Shown: positions 30,139 to 39,147 of the stretch, piece by piece
How positions within the stretch are numbered: position 1 is the stretch's first letter
Layout of the letters: each line of letters opens with the position of its first letter
DNA from: Umezawaea endophytica
GTDB lineage: Bacteria; Actinomycetota; Actinomycetes; Mycobacteriales; Pseudonocardiaceae
Assembly (NCBI RefSeq): GCF_025061645.1
Contig: NZ_JANYMP010000010.1
Coordinates: 284,141-348,140 of the forward strand
Direction: 5' to 3'
DNA length: 64,000 nt
Notes under the pieces: generated by a model
What the model was told of the DNA's origin: nothing
What the model saw: the letters and a program-made list of their open reading frames with translations, nothing else
Databases searched by the model: none
Translations under genes and position numbers: made by a program

Positions 30139-31734
30139 TCACAGCCCGAACGCCAGCAGCACGTGCCCGCCGTCGGGGTTGGGGTAGGCGGGCCAGTAGC
30201 CCGCCTGCACGTACACCATGCCGCCCGACACCACGGCTCCCCCGCCGCCACCGGAGATCGCCCCGCCCCGACCGGGCAGGCCGTTGACGCCGGTGAAGTC
30301 GCGCACGGTGTCGTAGGTCCACAGGACGCGGCCGGTGGACGCCGAGTACGCGCGCAGCTTGCCGTCGTTGCTGCCCTCGTAGACCACGCCCGGACTGCTG
30401 CTCACCGCGGGACCGTGGCCCAGGGTGCAGTTGGGTTGCCCGGCCGCGCCGCCGGTGGTGCAGCCGTCCGCCGGGTTCGGCGTCTCCCACAGGACTCGGC
30501 CGGTGGCGGGGTCGACGGCGAACACCTTGCCGGGATCGGCGAAGTAGGTGGCGATGTAGAGGCGCTGGCCGTCGTAGCTCGACCCCCACTGGATGCCGGA
30601 GACGCCGCCGCTGGGCAGCGGGACGCCCAGTTGCCTGCGCCACACGACCTCGCCGGTGCGGGCGTCGAACACGTGGTAGACGCCCAACTTCTGGCCCACG
30701 CCGACCAGGGTGCGGCCGCCGACGGTGAACACGTTCGGCGTGGCGCCGATGTCGTAGTCCAGCGCGGAGCCGTCCTTGAGGCCGGGGCAGTAGCCCTCCG
30801 GGTCGGGGTCGTTGCACAGCGAGCGCCACGTGTCGGCCTTCGTGACCTGGTTGCGCCACTTCACCGCGCCGCTGCGCGGGTCCAGTGCGAGCATCGTGTC
30901 GAAGTCGCCCGCGCTGCCGGTGTAGTTCTGGCCGGTGCCGACGAACAGCGTGCGGGTCCTGGTGTCGATCACCGGCGAACTCCACACGCCACCGCCGGAC
31001 GGCTCGTACCTGGTGGCGCCGCTGGGCCAGGTGCCCACCGCCTGCGGCTGCGGCACGGTGTAGTGCCGCCACGCCAGCGCCCCGGTGTTCGCGTCGAGGG
31101 CGTCGATGTGGCCGCGGAACGTGCAGCACGCGTAGTCGCGGCCCAGCGTGTTCTCGCCGCTGGAGGTGCCGACGTACACCCGGCCCTCGAACACGATCGG
31201 GGAGCTGGTCACGAACGCGGCCGGGTGGGAGTCGACCTGCGTGGCCCACAGCAGCCTGCCGTCGCGCTGGTCGAGCGCGTAGACGTAGCCGCGGGTGTCG
31301 CCGAAGTAGACCTTGCCGCCGGCAACCGCCGGGCCGTCCCAGGTCGCGGTGGTCCGCGGCCCCGGATCGACGCTGGTCAGGTCGAAGGTCCACCGGGCGG
31401 CCCCGGTGCGGGCGTCGCGGGCGTAGAACTTGCCGTCCGGGCCGCCGAAGTAGGCGACGCCGCCCACGATCGCGGGCTGGCTGCGGACGAACAACTCGGT
31501 CTTCGGGTACGCGAACGCCCACTTGAGCTCGAGGTTGCCGACGTTGCGCTGGTTGATCCGCCACTCCGCGGCGTTGTGCCGGGTGCCGGACAGGTCCTTC
31601 TGCCAGGTCGCCCAGTCACCGCTGCCGCGACCACCGCCCCCGGTGGTGGCGGTGTCCGGGGCGGCCGACGCGACGGCCGCGCCGACCAGCGCGAGGACCA
31701 GACCGGTGGCTAACGCTGTTCGAATGCCCTTCAT
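30139..31734 (-). CDS. Secreted PQQ-like beta-propeller (quinoprotein) protein
   Basis: A 531-residue protein with a signal peptide (MKGIRTALATGLVLALVGAA) and repeated beta-propeller blades: AYFGGPDGKFYARDARTGAARW, VYFGDTRGYVYALDQRDG, VYEGSNDGKLRAYSASTGRV. WATWQKDLSGTRHN near residue 42 matches the start of polyvinyl-alcohol-dehydrogenase-type quinoproteins. The vicinal pair in YACCTFRG (Cys-Cys) is the disulfide ring seen in PQQ alcohol dehydrogenases. No haem motif CxxCH is present, and no PQQ biosynthesis genes are nearby. It should act outside the cell. Confidence 0.87.
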   Translation of the reverse strand: MKGIRTALATGLVLALVGAAVASAAPDTATTGGGGRGSGDWATWQKDLSGTRHNAAEWRINQRNVGNLELKWAFAYPKTELFVRSQPAIVGGVAYFGGPDGKFYARDARTGAARWTFDLTSVDPGPRTTATWDGPAVAGGKVYFGDTRGYVYALDQRDGRLLWATQVDSHPAAFVTSSPIVFEGRVYVGTSSGENTLGRDYACCTFRGHIDALDANTGALAWRHYTVPQPQAVGTWPSGATRYEPSGGGVWSSPVIDTRTRTLFVGTGQNYTGSAGDFDTMLALDPRSGAVKWRNQVTKADTWRSLCNDPDPEGYCPGLKDGSALDYDIGATPNVFTVGGRTLVGVGQKLGVYHVFDARTGEVVWRRQLGVPLPSGGVSGIQWGSSYDGQRLYIATYFADPGKVFAVDPATGRVLWETPNPADGCTTGGAAGQPNCTLGHGPAVSSSPGVVYEGSNDGKLRAYSASTGRVLWTYDTVRDFTGVNGLPGRGGAISGGGGGAVVSGGMVYVQAGYWPAYPNPDGGHVLLAFGL

Positions 31735-31836
31735 GGGAGTCCCCCTCGTCTATCGGGCACCCCTCACCCTGACAGCGTTCGGACCGCGCCGGATCCGCTG
31801 AAGGTCGTCACCGGGACGGGAGAAGGTTGACACCGG

Positions 31837-31856
31837 GATCAGTCGATCGGTTGATC
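31837..31856. repeat. Imperfect palindrome upstream of the phosphatase
   Basis: GATCAGTCGATCGGTTGATC. The outer five bases and the central CGATCG are symmetrical and two positions on each side are not. TTGACA precedes it (about 31828), so it may cover a promoter. Confidence 0.35.
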
Positions 31857-31903
31857 CGGACCCGTAGGGGCGGGTGCCGCGCGCGGTCGAGAAGATGGGT
31901 GCC

Positions 31904-32347
31904 ATGACCGACACCCACCTCACCGGCGCGACCGAACTCCCCGACGGCACCTGGGTGCGCGGCCGGGGCCTGCGCCACCCGACGCCGTCAGGCCCGGAAC
32001 CCGATCACGGCCTCTACCTGGGCGGATCGCGGTTGCGCGGACGTCACGACGCCACGATCACCTGGCCGCACGAGTGGGTCCGCTGGCCCGACTTCCTGCT
32101 GCCGCGCGACAGCGCCGAGGCCGTCGCCCGCATCCGCGAGCTGCACGAGTACGCCCGCGCGGGCCACCGCGTCGAGGTCGCCTGCTTCGGCGGCAAGGGC
32201 CGCACGGGCACCGTCCTGGCCTGTCTCGCGGTGCTCGCGGGCGTCCCGCGCGAGGAGGCCGTCGCCTGGACCCGCACCCACTACGACCGGCACGCCGCCG
32301 AAACCCCGTGGCAGCGCCGCTGGGTGCTCAGGTTCCCCGAGTCCTGA
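31904..32347 (+). CDS. Protein-tyrosine phosphatase-like protein
   Basis: A 147-residue cysteine-phosphatase fold protein. The P-loop is VEVACFGGKGRTGTVLACLA (C-x5-R at about residues 98-104), preceded by the general-acid region WPDFLLPRD. The residue before the Cys is Ala instead of the usual His, common in actinomycete members. It would dephosphorylate protein tyrosine or a small phosphoester. The ATG at 31904 was taken over a longer frame at 31874. Its 3' end overlaps the converging XRE gene by 20 bp. Confidence 0.85.
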   Translation: MTDTHLTGATELPDGTWVRGRGLRHPTPSGPEPDHGLYLGGSRLRGRHDATITWPHEWVRWPDFLLPRDSAEAVARIRELHEYARAGHRVEVACFGGKGRTGTVLACLAVLAGVPREEAVAWTRTHYDRHAAETPWQRRWVLRFPES

Positions 32348-33224
32348 GGGTGTCGGGGACGCGGGTCCGGTCCGGGGTGATGGCCGTGGCGAGCAGCGCC
32401 AGCGCGCTCTCCGAGGCCGAGCCCGGCTCGGGGACGGCCATCACCACGTGCACGTCGGTGCCCCGCGGGCTCTGCAACGTCTGCTGGGTGAGCGTCATCG
32501 ACCCGACCAGGGGGTGGTGCATCCGGTACTCGACGACGTCGCACACCCGCACCCGGTGATCGGCCCACATGCCGGCGAACTCCGGGCTGCGCACGCACAG
32601 GTCGCCGATCAACCCGGCCAGCAGCGGGTCGTCGGGGTGCAGGCCCACCGTCACCCGCAGGTTGCCCACCACGGCCTTCGCCTTGGCCTGCCAGTCGGTG
32701 TAGAGCTCCCGCAGGTGCGCGTCGAGGAACACCAGCCGCGCCATGTTCGGCCGCCGGGCGGGGTCCTCCGGCGCCGAGAAGTCCAGGTGCCCGGCGAACA
32801 CCGCGTGCCCCGTGCGGTTCCACGCCAGCACGTCGGTGCGCCGCCCCAGCACGATCGTCGGCACGTCGCCCACCGCCGCCAGCAGCGCGCGGGTCGCCGC
32901 GGGCACCCGTTCCGGCGGTGGCCTGCGCACCGGGCGGCGGCGTGTCGCCGTGCTCGCCAGCGCGTGCAGGTGGGCGCGCTCGGAGTCGTCCAGCATCAGC
33001 GCCCCGGCGATGGCGTCGAGCACCTCGGACGAGGCGTTGTGCGACTGTCCCTGCTCCAGCCGCGTGTAGTACGGCGCGCTGACCCCCGCCAGCAGCGCCA
33101 GCTCCTCGCGCCGCAGCCCTGGGACCCGCCGCCGGTCGCCGTAGGTCGGCAGCCCGACGTCCTCGGGGCGCAGCCGGGCCCGCCGCGCCTGGAGGAAGTC
33201 GCCGAGCCGTCCCTGTCCGTCCAT
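32328..33224 (-). CDS. XRE-family regulator with MmyB-like ligand domain
   Basis: A 298-residue regulator. Residues 10-75 are the XRE HTH (PGLRREELALLAGVSAPYYT, then RLEQGQSHNASSEVLDAIAG). From about residue 110 lies the MmyB-like ligand-binding PAS domain (TDVLAWNRTGHAVFAGHLDF; VRSPEFAGMWADHRVRVCD). MmyB-type regulators control short-chain dehydrogenase or related genes; here the divergent gene is SRPBCC at 33359, 134 bp away. The ATG at 33224 was chosen because the frame upstream is not coding-like. Confidence 0.87.
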   Translation of the reverse strand: MDGQGRLGDFLQARRARLRPEDVGLPTYGDRRRVPGLRREELALLAGVSAPYYTRLEQGQSHNASSEVLDAIAGALMLDDSERAHLHALASTATRRRPVRRPPPERVPAATRALLAAVGDVPTIVLGRRTDVLAWNRTGHAVFAGHLDFSAPEDPARRPNMARLVFLDAHLRELYTDWQAKAKAVVGNLRVTVGLHPDDPLLAGLIGDLCVRSPEFAGMWADHRVRVCDVVEYRMHHPLVGSMTLTQQTLQSPRGTDVHVVMAVPEPGSASESALALLATAITPDRTRVPDTLRTRGT

Positions 33225-33358
33225 GCCGTCGAGTATCGACCGCGCCGCCGCGCGCTGCCGCACCCCGCCGGGGTCAGGCACCGCAGGGTGTGGCGGGCGT
33301 CGCGGGCCGCCGCGAGGGTGGAGCACGTCACCCCCTCGACGAGCCAGGAGCACCCACC

Positions 33359-33847
33359 ATGACCACCGAGCTGGACACCCTCGACGTGACCGGGTTCGCG
33401 TTCACCCGCCGGACCTGGGTCGCCGCGCCTCCCGCGGCGGTCTACGACCTCGTCAGCGACGTGTCCACGATCGAGCGGTGGAGCCCCAGCGCCAGCGCGG
33501 TCGCCTACGACGCCGGTGACGGCCCTCGCGTCGGCGCCTGGTTCAGCGGCCACAACCGCCGCGGCGAGCAGGAGTGGACCACCCGCTCGCAGGTCGTGGC
33601 GGCGGCACCGGGCGCGGAGTTCGCGTTCGTCGTCGGCGGCGTCGACGAGGGAATCGTGCGGTGGCGGTGGACCTTCCACGAGGACGGCGACGGCACGGTC
33701 GTCGCGCAGTCCTGGCGGCTGCTGCGCCACGTCCCGGCGCTCGGCACGACCCTCGCCGAGGTGGCCGAGCTGCGCGACCACATGACCGCCAGCGTCGAGT
33801 CGACCCTCATCGCGCTGGCCCGGTGGATCTCGACGCCGCGAAATTGA
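33359..33847 (+). CDS. SRPBCC (polyketide cyclase/START-like) protein
   Basis: A 162-residue helix-grip protein. It begins FTRRTWVAAPPAAVYDLVSD, then VSTIERWSPSASAVAYDAGD, GAWFSGHNRRGEQEWTTRSQV, and ends in a long C-terminal helix (LAEVAELRDHMTASVESTLI). The fold binds hydrophobic ligands; the ligand is unknown. AGGAG nine bases upstream supports the ATG. It is divergent from the MmyB-type regulator at 32328 and is its likely target. Confidence 0.85.
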   Translation: MTTELDTLDVTGFAFTRRTWVAAPPAAVYDLVSDVSTIERWSPSASAVAYDAGDGPRVGAWFSGHNRRGEQEWTTRSQVVAAAPGAEFAFVVGGVDEGIVRWRWTFHEDGDGTVVAQSWRLLRHVPALGTTLAEVAELRDHMTASVESTLIALARWISTPRN

Positions 33848-33883
33848 CGCGCGCGGGCCCGGACCGGGTCCCTACAGTGGCGC

Positions 33884-34107
33884 CAACGCGTCGACGGAGA
33901 CGAGTAGCCGGGGACCACGCGGGTCCAGAGAGCCGCCGGTAGCTGCGAAAGCGGCCCCGCGCCCCACGGTGAAGACCCTCCCGAGCGCGGGGAGGAACGG
34001 CGGGGCCCTCGGCCCCGCCCCATGCCCCGCCGGTTCGCCCCCGTCATCGGGCTCGTCGAGGCCGCCGCCCGTTCGCGGGTGGCGGCGAAGGCGCGGTGGT
34101 ACCGCGA
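33884..34107 (+). promoter_or_regulatory. T-box riboswitch upstream of the AspRS gene
   Basis: The conserved parts are in order: GACGAGTAG (K-turn strand, about 33899-33907), AGAGAG (33927-33932) and the apical GGTAGCTGCGAAAGCGG that follow as in a full Stem I, a GTGAA then GAC (33974-33976) before CTCCCGAGC in the specifier position, a perfect 9-bp stem-loop at 33999-34019 (loop CTC) as Stem III, and the T-box core GGTGGTACCGCG (34095-34106). The GAC specifier would read tRNA-Asp. TACAGT at 33873-33878 is a -10 candidate. I could not see a clear terminator, so control of translation is as likely as control of termination. Confidence 0.8.
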
Positions 34108-34160
34108 GTTCCCTTTCTCGCCCGCGCCCCCAAAGGATCGCGCACGTCCCCAGGAGTGTG

Positions 34161-35444
34161 ATGATCTCCCGAACCATGGCCGCCGACCTGCCCCGGCACG
34201 TCGGCGAACACGTCAGGATCGCCGGGTGGGTCCACCGCCTGCGCGTCCTCAAGTCCGTCTCCTTCCTCGTCGTGCGGGACCGCTCCGGCCTGGCCCAAGT
34301 CGTGCTGACCGGCCCGCTCGACGTCGGGGAGGAAACCGTCGTCGAGGTCCACGGCCTGGTCACCGCCAACGACAGGGCCCCCGGCGGCGCCGAGGTCACC
34401 GGGCCGCGGATCACGGTGCTCGCCACGTCGACACCCCCGCCGTTCGACCTCTACCGCCCGACCGTCACCGCCACGCTCCCGACGATCCTGGACAACGCCG
34501 CCGTCGCCCTGCGCCACCCGCGGCTGCGGGCGCCGTTCGAGGTGTCCGCCGCGAGCGTGGCCGGGTTCCGGGCCGCGCTGCGCGAGCGGGGGTCCACCGA
34601 GATCCACACGCCCAAGATCGTCGGGTCGGCCACCGAGTCCGGCGCGAGCGTGTTCGGCGTCGACTACTTCGGCACGCCCGCGTTCCTCGCGCAGTCGCCG
34701 CAGTTGTTCAAGCAGGCCATGGTGGGGGTGTTCGAACGGGTCCACGAGGTCGGGCCGGTGTTCCGGGCCGAACCCCACGACACGACCCGCCACCTCGCGC
34801 AGTACACGAGCCTGGACGCCGAACTGGGGTTCGTCGCCGACCACCGCGACGTCATGGCCCTCCTGCGCGCCGCGGTGGCGGGGATGGTCGCCGCCGTCGC
34901 GCAGGACGCCCCGGCCGCCGTGGCACTGCTGGGAGCGGCGCTGCCGGACGTGCCCGCGCAGATCCCGGAGATCCACTTCACCGACGCCCAGGCCCTGCTC
35001 GCCCGGCACACCGACACCGACCCGCGCGGCGAACCGGACCTCGCCCCCGCCCACGAGCGGTGGCTCTCGGCGTGGGCGGAGCGCGAACACGGGTCGGAGT
35101 TCCTGTTCGTCACCGGCTACCCGATGGTCAAACGGCCGTTCTACACCCACCCCGACCCGGACCGCCCGGAGTCGTCCAACAGCTTCGACCTGCTCTTCCG
35201 CGGCCTGGAACTCGTGACCGGGGGCCAACGCCTGCACCGGCACGCCGACTACGTGGCCGCGCTGGAGCGCCGCGGTGAGGACCCGGCCGCCCACCAGGAC
35301 CACCTGGACGTCTTCGCCCGCGGCATGCCACCGCACGGCGGGTTCGCCATCGGCCTGGAACGGTGGACCGCCCGCCTGCTCGGCCTGGACAACGTCCGCC
35401 GCGCCGCGCTGTTCCCGCGCGACCGGCACCGCCTGCACCCGTGA
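34161..35444 (+). CDS. Aspartate-tRNA synthetase, archaeal-type
   Basis: A 427-residue class II synthetase. The N-terminal OB-fold has GEHVRIAGWVHRLRVLKSVS, then FLVVRDRSGLAQVVL. Class II motifs are FEVSAASVAGFRAALRERG-type motif 1, FRAEPHDTTRHLAQYTSLDAE (motif 2, with R-x-E) and GFAIGLERWTARLLGL (motif 3). FLAQSPQLFKQ is typical of archaeal AspRS. This type lacks the bacterial insertion domain and is often non-discriminating (charging tRNA-Asn too); whether this one is cannot be read from sequence. AGGAG four bases upstream of the ATG and the T-box upstream show dedicated control. A bacterial AspRS probably exists elsewhere. Confidence 0.88.
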   Translation: MISRTMAADLPRHVGEHVRIAGWVHRLRVLKSVSFLVVRDRSGLAQVVLTGPLDVGEETVVEVHGLVTANDRAPGGAEVTGPRITVLATSTPPPFDLYRPTVTATLPTILDNAAVALRHPRLRAPFEVSAASVAGFRAALRERGSTEIHTPKIVGSATESGASVFGVDYFGTPAFLAQSPQLFKQAMVGVFERVHEVGPVFRAEPHDTTRHLAQYTSLDAELGFVADHRDVMALLRAAVAGMVAAVAQDAPAAVALLGAALPDVPAQIPEIHFTDAQALLARHTDTDPRGEPDLAPAHERWLSAWAEREHGSEFLFVTGYPMVKRPFYTHPDPDRPESSNSFDLLFRGLELVTGGQRLHRHADYVAALERRGEDPAAHQDHLDVFARGMPPHGGFAIGLERWTARLLGLDNVRRAALFPRDRHRLHP

Positions 35445-35463
35445 CCGCAGGGCCGGCTCGCCC

Positions 35464-36324
35464 CTACCGTGCGGGGAGCGAGCCGGTCACCGGCGGTCCG
35501 GCGATCTCGGCGAGCCGCAGCGCGGTCTCGTCCGGGCTGCCGGGCACGGCGGTCATGATCACGATCTTGAGTTCGGTGTCGCCGTCGGTGAGGACGTCGC
35601 AGTCCACCGCGATCGGCCCCACCGACGGGTGCTCGACGGTCTTGTGGTCCTCGCGGTGGGTGGCCACCGCGCCGCCCGCCCACAGTTCGGCGAACCGCGG
35701 GTTGCCCGCGGCCAGCTCGCGGATCAGCGCCGCGAGGCGCGGGTCGTCGGGGAAGCGGCCGGTGACGCGGCGCAGGTCCGACACCACGGCGGCGTCGGTG
35801 GCGGCGCGGTCCTGCTCGGCCACCGGCCACCGCGCCAGGGTCGCGGGGCCCTCGTCGACGGGGAACCGGTCGCGGGCGAAGTTGCGCAGCCGGGGCGGCG
35901 ACGTGGAGGGGTCGCCCAGCAGGGCGGCCCACCCGCGGTTCCACCACACGAGCTGCCAGTCCGCCGCGAACACCGCCGCCGCGACGTCCCCGAGCCGGGT
36001 CAGCACGCGCCGCACGCCGGGCGGGATGTGGTCGGAGATCGCCCCGTCGGCGGGCGGCACCAGGTTCGCCAACCGGTACAGGTGGTCGCGTTCGGCCGCG
36101 GAGAGCTGCAACGCACGGGCCAGCGACGCCACGACCTGCGCCGATGGTGTCGTGGACCGGCCCTGCTCCAGGCGCACGACGTAGTCCACCGACACCCCGG
36201 CCAGCTCGGCCAGTTCCTCGCGGCGCAAGCCGACCGCGCGCCGGGCCCGGCCCACCGGCAACGCCGCGGCCGAGGGCGGCAACCGCTCCCGCCACGTGCG
36301 GATCATCGCGCCCAGCCCGGTCAT
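35464..36324 (-). CDS. XRE-family regulator with MmyB-like ligand domain
   Basis: A 286-residue regulator of the same type as the one at 32328. The XRE HTH has VGLRREELAELAGVSVDYVV, then RLEQGRSTTPSAQVVASLAR. The MmyB-like half includes WQLVWWNRGWAALLGDPSTS, and ends near VLTDGDTELKIVIMTAVPGS. GGAGG nine bases upstream fixes the ATG at 36324; an ATG three codons earlier would have no spacing. The divergent SDR at 36428 is its likely target, as in many MmyB-type pairs. Confidence 0.88.
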   Translation of the reverse strand: MTGLGAMIRTWRERLPPSAAALPVGRARRAVGLRREELAELAGVSVDYVVRLEQGRSTTPSAQVVASLARALQLSAAERDHLYRLANLVPPADGAISDHIPPGVRRVLTRLGDVAAAVFAADWQLVWWNRGWAALLGDPSTSPPRLRNFARDRFPVDEGPATLARWPVAEQDRAATDAAVVSDLRRVTGRFPDDPRLAALIRELAAGNPRFAELWAGGAVATHREDHKTVEHPSVGPIAVDCDVLTDGDTELKIVIMTAVPGSPDETALRLAEIAGPPVTGSLPAR

Positions 36325-36427
36325 GGCACCCATCCTCCCGCACGGCGGCGCGGTGAGGGTGGTACGGCGGTTCCTACCGTCGAGCCGTCCCTGGTCCCGC
36401 CCCGAGGACGCGCCGAGGATCGAGGGC

Positions 36428-37126
36428 ATGACGATCACCTTCATCACCGGCGCCAACAAGGGCCTCGGCCGCGAGACCGCCCGCCGACTCGTCGACCTCG
36501 GCCACACCGTGCTGCTCGGCGCCCGCGACCCCGACCTGGGGCAGCGGGCCGCCGCCGCGGTCGGCGCCCGGTTCGTCCGCATCGACGTCACCGACGACGC
36601 GTCGGTGGCCGCCGCCGCGGCCGACGTCGCCGCCCACGAGGGCCGGGTCGACGTCCTGGTCAACAACGCGGGCGTCCACGGCCCGTTCGGCGACCCGACC
36701 ACCCTGACCGGCGCCGACGCGCTCGGCGTCCTGGACGTCAACCTCGCAGGCGTGGTCCGCGCCACGACCGCGTTCCTGCCGCTGCTGCGCCGCTCACCGG
36801 ACCCGGTCATCGTCAACGTCAGCAGCGGCATGGGCTCGCTGGCCCACACCCACGACCCGTCCCGCCCGGAGTCCTCGGTGGTCGCGCCCCTCTACACCGC
36901 GTCGAAGGCGGCGCTGACGATGCTGACCACCCAGTACGCCAAGGCGCTGCCCGACATCCGCGTCAACGCCGCCGACCCCGGCTACACCGCGACCGACCTC
37001 AACGGCCACAGCGGCCCGCAGACCGTCACCGAGGGCACGGACGCCGTCGTCGGCCTCGCGACCGAGGGCCCCGGAGCGGGCTCGGGGCGGTTCGTCGACC
37101 GGGCAGGCGAGATCGCCTGGTCCTGA
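36428..37126 (+). CDS. Short-chain dehydrogenase/reductase
   Basis: A 232-residue SDR. ITGANKGLGRETARRLVDLG is the NAD(P) loop (T-G-x3-G-x-G), VLVNNAGVHG is the N-N-A-G motif, S in NVSSGMGS and Y-x3-K in LYTASKAALTM form the active site. The lack of an acidic residue after strand 2 (GARDPD) leans to NADP. It follows an MmyB-type regulator divergently (103 bp), a common pair in which the regulator controls the dehydrogenase. The ATG at 36428 begins MTITFITG. Confidence 0.9.
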   Translation: MTITFITGANKGLGRETARRLVDLGHTVLLGARDPDLGQRAAAAVGARFVRIDVTDDASVAAAAADVAAHEGRVDVLVNNAGVHGPFGDPTTLTGADALGVLDVNLAGVVRATTAFLPLLRRSPDPVIVNVSSGMGSLAHTHDPSRPESSVVAPLYTASKAALTMLTTQYAKALPDIRVNAADPGYTATDLNGHSGPQTVTEGTDAVVGLATEGPGAGSGRFVDRAGEIAWS

Positions 37127-37173
37127 TCGCCGCCGAGTGGGCGAAAGCCCGGACGACGAGCAGGTCCCGGTCC

Positions 37174-37179
37174 TAAGGT
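37174..37179 (+). promoter_or_regulatory. -10 element of a leaderless promoter
   Basis: TAAGGT ends six bases before the GTG at 37186 and supports that start over the ATG three codons later. Confidence 0.5.
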
Positions 37180-37185
37180 TCCGGT

Positions 37186-37884
37186 GTGGCCAAGATGCGG
37201 GTGCTTCCCTACGCGTTGTCACTCGCGCTGGTGGCCGGCGGCTGCACGAGCGCGACACCGGGCAGGCCGGTCGCGGGCTCCGCCACCGCACCGAGCAGCA
37301 CAGTCGCCGAGGAACCGATGCCGTGCCGGTTCGAGCTCATCCAGGACGGGCCGTTGCGCCGGATCGGGACGCCGCCGGACAAGGGGTTCCGCACGAGCGG
37401 GAAGTCGACCATCCGCTTCGACACCAGCCTCGGCCGGGTGGACGTGGAACTGGACGCGGCGAGCGCGCCGTGCTCCGTGCACAACTTCCGCCACCTCGTG
37501 CGGCAGCAGGTGTACAAGTCCGGGACCTGCCACCGGCTCACGTTGGAGGGGATCTTCGTGCTCCAGTGCGGCGACCCCACCGACACCGGCTTCGGGACGG
37601 TCGGCTACCAGTTCGCCGACCCGACCGCCGTGACGGCGGGCTACGCGCGAGGTGTCGTGGCGATGGCCAACAGCGGGCCGGGCACCAACAGCAGCCAGTT
37701 CTTCATCGTGCACGAGGACAGCCCCGCGATCGTCCCTGACTCCCCGGTCATCGGCCGGGTGGTCAGGGGCATGGACGTCATCGACCAGGTGGTCGCGGGT
37801 GGCGTGCTCCCGGACACCGGGCTCGAGCCCTCCGACGGCAAGCCAGCCAAGCTGATCGTGTTCCTGATCGTCGAACCCGCCTAG
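37186..37884 (+). CDS. Cyclophilin-type peptidyl-prolyl isomerase lipoprotein
   Basis: A 232-residue extracytoplasmic lipoprotein. The signal peptide ends in the lipobox LVAGGC (Cys20). A Ser/Thr/Pro linker leads to the cyclophilin domain: IRFDTSLGRVDVELDAASAP, NFRHLVRQQVYKSGTCHRL, FVLQCGDPTDTGFG, MANSGPGTNSSQFFIVHED and VIGRVVRGMDVIDQV. It would help fold secreted proteins at the membrane face. The catalytic Arg of the F-H-R motif is in CHRL, the F being replaced by C. Confidence 0.9.
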   Translation: MAKMRVLPYALSLALVAGGCTSATPGRPVAGSATAPSSTVAEEPMPCRFELIQDGPLRRIGTPPDKGFRTSGKSTIRFDTSLGRVDVELDAASAPCSVHNFRHLVRQQVYKSGTCHRLTLEGIFVLQCGDPTDTGFGTVGYQFADPTAVTAGYARGVVAMANSGPGTNSSQFFIVHEDSPAIVPDSPVIGRVVRGMDVIDQVVAGGVLPDTGLEPSDGKPAKLIVFLIVEPA

Positions 37885-37910
37885 CGCGGTGACCGCGAAC
37901 GGTCACCGCG
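37885..37910. terminator. Bidirectional stem-loop between converging genes
   Basis: CGCGGTGACCG, loop CGAA, CGGTCACCGCG: a perfect 11-bp stem between the cyclophilin stop (37884) and the acyl-CoA dehydrogenase stop (37933). Confidence 0.75.
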
Positions 37911-37932
37911 CCGACGAGCGGCCCGAACCGCG

Positions 37933-39144
37933 CTAGCGGTACTTCTTCAGCTCGCGCTTCGCGAGCGACATGCGGTGCACCTCGTCGGGCCCGTCGGCCA
38001 GCCGCAGCGTGCGCGCCGCCGCCCACAGGTTCGCCAGCGGGAAGTCCTGGCTCACGCCACCCGCGCCGTGCGCCTGGATCGCCTTGTCCAGCACCCACTC
38101 CGCCATCAGCGGCACCCCGATCTTGATCGCCTGGATCTCGGTGTGCGCGCCCTTGTTGCCCACGGTGTCCATCAGCCACGCCGTCTTGAGCACCAGCAGC
38201 CTGGCCTGCTCGATCCGCACCCGCGACTCGGCGATCCACTCCTGCACGACGCCCTGCGCGGCGATCGGCTTGCCGAACGCGACGCGCTCGTTGGCGCGCT
38301 TGCACATCAGCTCCAGCGCCCGCTCGGCCATGCCGATCAGCCGCATGCAGTGGTGGATGCGGCCGGGACCCAGGCGGGCCTGGGCGATGGCGAAGCCCTG
38401 GCCCTCGCCTGCGACCAGGTTGTCCACGGGCACGCGCACGTCGGTGAACACGACCTCGGCGTGACCGCCGTGCGGGCCGTCGGTGTAGCCGAACACGGTC
38501 ATGCCGCGCTTGACCTCGACACCGGGGGTGTCGCGCGGGACCAGGATCATCGCCTGCTGCTGGTGGCGCTCGGCCTCGGGGTTGGTCTTGCCCATCACGA
38601 TGAAGATCGCGCAGTTCGGGTTCATCGCGCCCGAGGACCACCACTTGGTCCCGTTGATCACGTAGGAGTCGCCGTCGCGCTCGATGCGGGTCGCGATGTT
38701 CGTCGCGTCCGAGGACGCCACGTCCGGCTCGGTCATGCAGAACGCCGAGCGGATCTCGCCGTCGAGCAGGGGCCGCAGCCACTGCTTCTTCTGCTCCTCG
38801 GTGCCGAACATCGCCAGCACCTCCATGTTCCCGGTGTCCGGCGCGGCGCAGTTGAACGCCTCCGGCGCCAGGTGCGGGCTGCGGCCGGTGATCTCCGCCA
38901 GCGGCGCGTACTGGAGGTTCGTCAGCCCCGCGCCGTGCTCGGCGTCGGGCAGGAACAGGTTCCACAGCCCGGCCTCGCGGGCGCGGGCCTTGAGCTCCTC
39001 CACGACCGGCTTGCGCGTCCACTCGTCGTCGGAGGCCGCGAGCTGCTCCTCCAGCACCGCCTCGGCGGGGTAGACGAACTCGTCCATGAAGGACAGCAGC
39101 CTGCCGCGGAAGTCTTCCGTCTTGGCGTCGTAGGCGAAGTCCAT
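37933..39144 (-). CDS. Acyl-CoA dehydrogenase (ACAD10/11-like)
   Basis: A 403-residue acyl-CoA dehydrogenase. [20 protein letters not shown] is the FAD/substrate strand, [19 protein letters not shown] and [20 protein letters not shown] follow, then [20 protein letters not shown] and [17 protein letters not shown]. The pattern G-P-G-R-I-H-H-C-M and the WWSSGAMNP motif are those of the ACAD10/ACAD11 branch. It is the third gene of a HAD, APH and ACAD operon (3-bp gap after the APH gene). The natural substrate in bacteria is not established; mammalian ACAD10/11 handle 4-hydroxyacyl-CoAs after phosphorylation. Confidence 0.9.
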   Translation of the reverse strand: MDFAYDAKTEDFRGRLLSFMDEFVYPAEAVLEEQLAASDDEWTRKPVVEELKARAREAGLWNLFLPDAEHGAGLTNLQYAPLAEITGRSPHLAPEAFNCAAPDTGNMEVLAMFGTEEQKKQWLRPLLDGEIRSAFCMTEPDVASSDATNIATRIERDGDSYVINGTKWWSSGAMNPNCAIFIVMGKTNPEAERHQQQAMILVPRDTPGVEVKRGMTVFGYTDGPHGGHAEVVFTDVRVPVDNLVAGEGQGFAIAQARLGPGRIHHCMRLIGMAERALELMCKRANERVAFGKPIAAQGVVQEWIAESRVRIEQARLLVLKTAWLMDTVGNKGAHTEIQAIKIGVPLMAEWVLDKAIQAHGAGGVSQDFPLANLWAAARTLRLADGPDEVHRMSLAKRELKKYR

Positions 39145-39147
39145 CGG

